DNA of 18,955 nucleotides from JAYZAP01 sp964645285. GTDB lineage: Bacteria > Pseudomonadota > Alphaproteobacteria > JAAXGF01. Location: contig CAZYDR010000073.1 of assembly GCA_964645285.1 (NCBI GenBank), positions 1 through 18,955 of the forward strand, in the 5' to 3' direction. Positions 15,803 to 18,955 of this stretch are shown piece by piece. Within the stretch, counting starts at the first letter, position 1; every line of letters starts with the position of its first letter. Below the pieces are notes generated by a model, which made no database searches, was not told the DNA's origin, and saw nothing but the letters and a program-made list of their open reading frames with translations. A program made the translations under genes and the position numbers.

Positions 15803-17481
15803 ATGTAGCGGCGGATGAGCCCGAGCTGCTGTTCCTGCCCCTTGGCGGGGCCGGCGAGATCGGCATGAATCTCAATCTCTATAGCTATGACGACCAGTGG
15901 CTCATGGTCGACCTCGGCATTACCTTCGCCGATGAGGAACTGCCCGGCATCGACGTCATCCTGCCGGACCCGACGTTTATCGTCGAGAACCGCCATAAGC
16001 TGATCGGCCTGGTGTTGACCCACGCCCACGAGGATCATCTCGGGGCGGTGCCCTATTTGTGGTCGCGCCTGGAATGCCCGGTTTACGCCACGCCGTTCTC
16101 CGCCGCCGTCCTGCGCCGCAAGATGAGCCGCGACGGCGCAATGTTTGGCGCCGAGCATATGGAGATCACCGAAATTCCCCTGAGTGGGCGGTTTACCCTG
16201 GGGCCGTTCGATATTGAAATGATCTCCCAGACCCATTCGATCCCCGAACCCAACGCCCTGGCGATCCGCACGCCGGCCGGTACGGTGCTCCATACCGGCG
16301 ACTGGAAACTTGATCCCGACCCAGTGGTCGGCGATGTCACTGACGAGGCCGTGCTCAAGGCGCTCGGCGACGACGGCGTGCTGGCCATGGTGTGCGATTC
16401 CACCAATGTATTTCACGAGGGCGAGGCCGGCTCGGAAGCCGGCTTGCTCGATAACCTGAGCGAGCTGATCGCCGGCGCTACCGGCCGGGTGGCGGCGGCC
16501 TGTTTCGCTTCCAACGTGGCCAGGGTCAACACCATCGCCCGGGCCGCCGAGGCCAATGGCCGTGACGTGGCCCTGGTCGGCCCGTCGTTGTGGCGCATTA
16601 CCGAGGCGGCGCGCGAGACCGGCTATCTCGACGACGTGCCGGCGTTTCTCAGCGACCGCGATGCTGCCCATCTGCCCGACGACAAGGTGCTGTTCCTGTG
16701 CACCGGTAGCCAGGGCGAGCCCCGCGCCGCCCTATCGCGCATCGCCGACGACGATCATGCTCATGTCACTCTGGGCGAGGGCGATCTAGTGATCTTCTCG
16801 TCGAAGATAATTCCCGGCAACGAGTTGGCCATCAACCGGCTGCACAACAAGCTGATCACCCTGGGTGTCGAGATCGCCACCGAGGACGATCATGCCATCC
16901 ATGTGTCAGGCCATCCCTGCCGGGACGAGTTGTCGCGCATGTACCAATGGGTGCGGCCGACAATTGCCGTACCGGTTCACGGCGAAGCGCGGCACCTGGT
17001 TGAGCACGTGCGGTTCGCCGAGACCCTCCAGGTCGATCAGTCGGTGCTGGTGGAGAACGGCGCCCTGCTGCGCTTGGCACCTGGTCCGACCCAGATCGTC
17101 GATTACGTTCATGCCGGCCGACTTATCGCCGACGGCAGCACCCTGGTGGGCGTTGAAAGCCATACCTTGCAGGAGCGCCGGCGGATCATGTGGAACGGTG
17201 TCGCCTTCGTCAGCCTGGTGGTTGGCGGCGATGGTACTCTGCTGGCTAATCCCAAGGTCAGCGCCCAGGGTTTGCTGCACGATGGCCCGGATGAAGACAA
17301 AGCCGAGGCGGTGCTGGTCGCCGTGGCCCTGGACGTCCGTGACGCGGTGCGCGCCCTGACGGCCCGCGCTCGGAACAGTGACGAGGCCCTGACCGATGCC
17401 GCCCGGGTAGCGGTGCGGCGTCACCTCATGAACGCTCGCGACAAACGCCCGGTGGTTGAAGTGCAGATCACTCGTTTATAG
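15799..17481 (+). CDS. rnj: Ribonuclease J
   Basis: RNase J is a metallo-beta-lactamase/beta-CASP nuclease with 5'-to-3' exonuclease and endonuclease activity in mRNA decay and rRNA maturation. The 560-residue protein has the two-zinc site: HAHEDH (His75, His77, Asp79, His80), His146 (SQTHSIPE) and Asp168 (HTGDWK). The beta-CASP motifs follow: Asp200 (VCDSTNV), CTGSQGEP and HVSGHPCRDEL, with PVHGEARHLVEH giving a later histidine ligand. A C-terminal domain of about 100 residues completes it. The start is GTG at 15799, overlapping the coaX stop by 4 bases; length and the LLFLPLGGAGEIGMN opening match homologues. Its stop lies within a promoter candidate for mce. Confidence 0.96.
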   Translation: MNVAADEPELLFLPLGGAGEIGMNLNLYSYDDQWLMVDLGITFADEELPGIDVILPDPTFIVENRHKLIGLVLTHAHEDHLGAVPYLWSRLECPVYATPFSAAVLRRKMSRDGAMFGAEHMEITEIPLSGRFTLGPFDIEMISQTHSIPEPNALAIRTPAGTVLHTGDWKLDPDPVVGDVTDEAVLKALGDDGVLAMVCDSTNVFHEGEAGSEAGLLDNLSELIAGATGRVAAACFASNVARVNTIARAAEANGRDVALVGPSLWRITEAARETGYLDDVPAFLSDRDAAHLPDDKVLFLCTGSQGEPRAALSRIADDDHAHVTLGEGDLVIFSSKIIPGNELAINRLHNKLITLGVEIATEDDHAIHVSGHPCRDELSRMYQWVRPTIAVPVHGEARHLVEHVRFAETLQVDQSVLVENGALLRLAPGPTQIVDYVHAGRLIADGSTLVGVESHTLQERRRIMWNGVAFVSLVVGGDGTLLANPKVSAQGLLHDGPDEDKAEAVLVAVALDVRDAVRALTARARNSDEALTDAARVAVRRHLMNARDKRPVVEVQITRL

Positions 17482-17503
17482 GCGGCGGCGCAGCCTTTAT
17501 ATT
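17475..17503 (+). promoter_or_regulatory. Candidate promoter for mce-DUF1467-tag
   Basis: TTTATA at 17475-17480 (4 of 6 matches to TTGACA), a 17-base spacer and TATATT at 17498-17503 (5 of 6 matches to TATAAT) lie at the end of rnj and in the 53-base gap before mce. The AT-rich patches stand out in a GC-rich setting. Transcription would start near 17510, about 25 bases before mce. The match was judged by eye only. Read-through from the nuo-rnj transcript is equally possible, since no terminator is visible in the gap. Confidence 0.4.
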
Positions 17504-17534
17504 CAGACCCAGGTAGGATGAGGAAAGAACAACG

Positions 17535-17939
17535 ATGATTGGTCGACTGAACCATGTGGCGATCGTGGTACCCGATCTGGCGGCGGCGACCACCCTCTAT
17601 CGCGACGTGCTGGGGGCGACGGTTTCGGAGCCGGAGGCCTTGCCCGAACACGGCGTCACCGTCGTATTCGTCGAACTCCCCAACACCAAAATTGAGTTGC
17701 TGGAACCCCTCGATGACACCTCACCGGTAGCGCCGTTTCTGAAACGCAACGCCGCGGGCGGTATCCACCATATGTGTTACGAGGTCGAAGACATCCTGGT
17801 CGCCCGCGATCGCATGAAAGAGGGTGGCGCGCGGGTGCTGGGCGATGGCGAACCGCGAACCGGCGCCCACGGCAAACCGGTGCTGTTCCTTCACCCCAAG
17901 GATTTCTGCGGCACCCTGGTCGAGCTCGAACAGGCATGA
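17535..17939 (+). CDS. mce: Methylmalonyl-CoA epimerase
   Basis: The enzyme interconverts (2S)- and (2R)-methylmalonyl-CoA, linking propionyl-CoA carboxylase to methylmalonyl-CoA mutase. The 134-residue protein is a single vicinal-oxygen-chelate unit with two babab halves. It opens with LNHVAIVVPDLAAA, where His7 is the first metal ligand. The second half has GGIHHMCYEVEDI (75-87, His ligand) and ends with CGTLVELEQ (Glu130 ligand). PKDFCGTLVELEQ is the usual C-terminal signature of this family rather than of glyoxalase I. GAGGA at 17520-17524 lies 10 bases before the ATG. The stop overlaps the next gene by ATGA. Propionyl-CoA carboxylase is a biotin enzyme, so the nearby birA is a functional link (inference). 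Confidence 0.94.
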   Translation: MIGRLNHVAIVVPDLAAATTLYRDVLGATVSEPEALPEHGVTVVFVELPNTKIELLEPLDDTSPVAPFLKRNAAGGIHHMCYEVEDILVARDRMKEGGARVLGDGEPRTGAHGKPVLFLHPKDFCGTLVELEQA

Positions 17940-18190
17940 CTTGGTTCGGCGGCCTCATCATCTTCACCATTATCTGGTGGATGGTGTTCTTTATGACATT
18001 GCCCTTCGGCATCACCACGCCCGAGACGCCGGAGTTGGGCCATGCGACCAGCGCGCCCGAGAAGCCGCGTCTGTGGCTCAAGGCATTGATCACCACGGTT
18101 ATCGCCGTCGCCCTGACGGGTCTGGCGGCCATGGCGGTGGAATACGAGTGGATCGCTTTTCGCGATATGATGGAGATGGACGCGCCGTGA
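17936..18190 (+). CDS. DUF1467 family small membrane protein
   Basis: This 84-residue protein of unknown function has two hydrophobic helices, at about 4-24 (FGGLIIFTIIWWMVFFMTLP) and 46-64 (ALITTVIAVALTGLAAMAV). Between them lies a polar loop that begins PFGITTPETPE and continues into APEKPRLWLKA. The arrangement helix, PFG, short loop, PRLW-K, helix is that of the DUF1467 family, which in Alphaproteobacteria commonly sits next to mce. I start at the ATG at 17936, which overlaps the mce stop; upstream in-frame codons are a shadow inside mce. The last four bases overlap the tag start (GTGA). No catalytic residues are evident. An inner-membrane location is inferred. Confidence 0.85.
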   Translation: MTWFGGLIIFTIIWWMVFFMTLPFGITTPETPELGHATSAPEKPRLWLKALITTVIAVALTGLAAMAVEYEWIAFRDMMEMDAP

Positions 18191-18735
18191 GCTATTGTCT
18201 GGCCTCACCCGGCCATCCCTGGCACGGGCCTTATCACGACAGCGAATACGGCTTTCCCATCGACGACGATGATCGTTTGTTCGAGCGGTTAATTCTGGAA
18301 ATCAATCAGGCCGGGTTGTCGTGGCTGACCATCCTCAAGAAGAAGGATGGCTTCGTGGCGGCCTACGACAACTTCCATATCGACACGGTGGCAGCCTATG
18401 GCGAGGCGGAGCGTCAACGATTGCTCAGTGATGCGAGCATTATCCGCAATAAGCTTAAGGTCAATGCGGCCATCGAAAACGCCAAGACCATTCAGAGCCT
18501 GCGCGACAGCCATGGCAGTTTCAAAGGCTGGCTCGACGCCCACCACCCACTGTCCAAAGACGATTGGGTCAAGCTGTTCAAGAAGACCTTCAAGTTCACC
18601 GGCGGTGAGATCACTGGTGAATTCCTTATGAGCACGGGCTATCTGCCCGGCGCCCATGATGAGGACTGCCCGGTATTCGTCCGTATCGCGGCGCTCGGGT
18701 CGCCCTGGATGGACGAGGCGAAATCGTCGCCCTGA
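18187..18735 (+). CDS. tag: DNA-3-methyladenine glycosylase I
   Basis: Tag removes 3-methyladenine from alkylated DNA to start base-excision repair. The 182-residue protein keeps the zinc-binding set of E. coli Tag: Cys4, His17 (in PYHDSEYGFP), His157 and Cys161 (GAHDEDC). It also keeps the base-recognition pair Glu38 and Trp46 in LEINQAGLSWLTILKKK. The IIRNKLKVNAAIENAK helix-hairpin-helix region follows near residue 90. Choosing the GTG at 18187 places Cys4 and His17 at exactly the E. coli positions and gives a 4-base overlap with the DUF1467 stop; the much longer upstream reading is a shadow. In many Alphaproteobacteria other genes follow DUF1467, so tag here is a less standard last gene. 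Confidence 0.94.
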   Translation: MSYCLASPGHPWHGPYHDSEYGFPIDDDDRLFERLILEINQAGLSWLTILKKKDGFVAAYDNFHIDTVAAYGEAERQRLLSDASIIRNKLKVNAAIENAKTIQSLRDSHGSFKGWLDAHHPLSKDDWVKLFKKTFKFTGGEITGEFLMSTGYLPGAHDEDCPVFVRIAALGSPWMDEAKSSP

Positions 18736-18755
18736 ACCGCAATTCGCGTTACTGT

Positions 18756-18778
18756 CGGGTCGCTGGTTGTGCGACCCG
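18756..18778 (+). terminator. Hairpin after tag, possible weak terminator
   Basis: CGGGTCG at 18756-18762 pairs with CGACCCG at 18772-18778 across a 9-base loop, with one extra G-T pair possible outside. It starts 20 bases after the tag stop, where a terminator would be expected. No T run follows, so intrinsic termination is doubtful. It may instead act as a 3'-end stabilising hairpin or be chance. Confidence 0.3.
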
Positions 18779-18816
18779 GACCGGGGAATGTTGGATTTTG
18801 CGACCGACACTCATTA

Positions 18817-18955
18817 GTCGATGGCACCCTGCGCGGGAAAGTTATCAATGCAGAGTGGTTCACTTCAATCAGACAGGCTCAGATCGTCATCGAAACCTGA
18901 CTCAAACAGTACAATCACATTCGCCCCCATCAGGCTCTGAACATGCGTCCACCGG
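18817..18955 (+). mobile_element. Decayed IS3-family transposase C-terminus (partial)
   Basis: One frame reads VDGTLRGKVINAEWF, then TSIRQAQIVIET, a TGA stop at 18898-18900, then LKQYNHIRPHQALNMRPP up to the window end. This is the C-terminal part of an IS3-type OrfB (rve integrase domain). NAEWF and the YNHIRPHQAL block are its hallmarks. The stop sits where relatives have Trp (TGG to TGA), so the gene is inactive. The segment before DGTLR reads HSLV and lacks the ESFN motif with the third catalytic acid. The upstream part of the transposase is missing, and no inverted-repeat end can be identified. The rest lies beyond the window. The call rests on motif memory, without an alignment. Confidence 0.75.

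Noticed and set aside
17824..18186. A long N-terminal extension of tag
   Set aside because: The upstream part is a shadow of mce and DUF1467. Starting at 18187 puts the zinc ligands Cys4 and His17 at their known positions.
1..18955. CRISPR arrays, tRNA/rRNA genes, riboswitches, toxin-antitoxin or defence genes
   Set aside because: No direct-repeat array, cloverleaf pattern, or recognisable motif was seen on either strand. The window is almost entirely filled by well-known housekeeping genes.

Overview
The window carries a complete, compact 14-gene nuo operon for the proton-pumping NADH:quinone oxidoreductase (respiratory complex I). It is followed without a break by a set of cofactor, RNA-processing and repair genes, all on the + strand. 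The gene content and order (nuoA-B-C-D-E-F-G-H-I-J-K-L-M-N, then birA, coaX, rnj, mce and a DUF1467 gene) point to an alphaproteobacterium. NuoC and NuoD are unfused, NuoG is of the short type with a lost N7 cluster, and NuoE has the C-terminal tail of alphaproteobacterial homologues. High GC with strong C/G third-position preference in the middle genes fits a Rhodospirillales-like member, but I cannot name a genus. Two runs of exactly 10 N (897-906 and 14200-14209) show that this is a scaffolded draft or metagenome assembly.

Layout. Bases 1-171 are a leader with a good sigma70-type promoter candidate (58-86). nuoA to nuoN (172-14259) encode the complex: the NADH-oxidising module (E, F, G), the connecting/quinone module (B, C, D, I) and the membrane arm (A, H, J, K, L, M, N). 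The genes overlap or nearly abut. birA (14256), coaX (15017) and rnj (15799) are each joined to the preceding gene by a 4-base stop/start overlap, so they are probably co-translated with nuoN. After a 53-base gap with its own promoter candidate come mce, a small membrane protein (DUF1467) and tag, again joined by 4-base overlaps. The last 220 bases hold a weak hairpin and the decayed C-terminal end of an IS3-type transposase cut by the window edge.

The assembly gaps matter for annotation. The first falls in the nuoB iron-sulfur region and is probably 6 bases too short, although the frame survives. The second breaks the frame of nuoN. The true NuoN C-terminus can be recovered in another frame after the gap, ending at 14259. 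This also fixes the birA start as the GTG at 14256.

I found no defence system, CRISPR array, tRNA, rRNA or novel gene cluster. The items most worth a second look are a perfect 18-bp palindrome spanning the nuoH stop just ahead of the nuoI ribosome-binding site, the mce-DUF1467-tag coupling, the NuoG N7-cluster remnant and the transposase relic.
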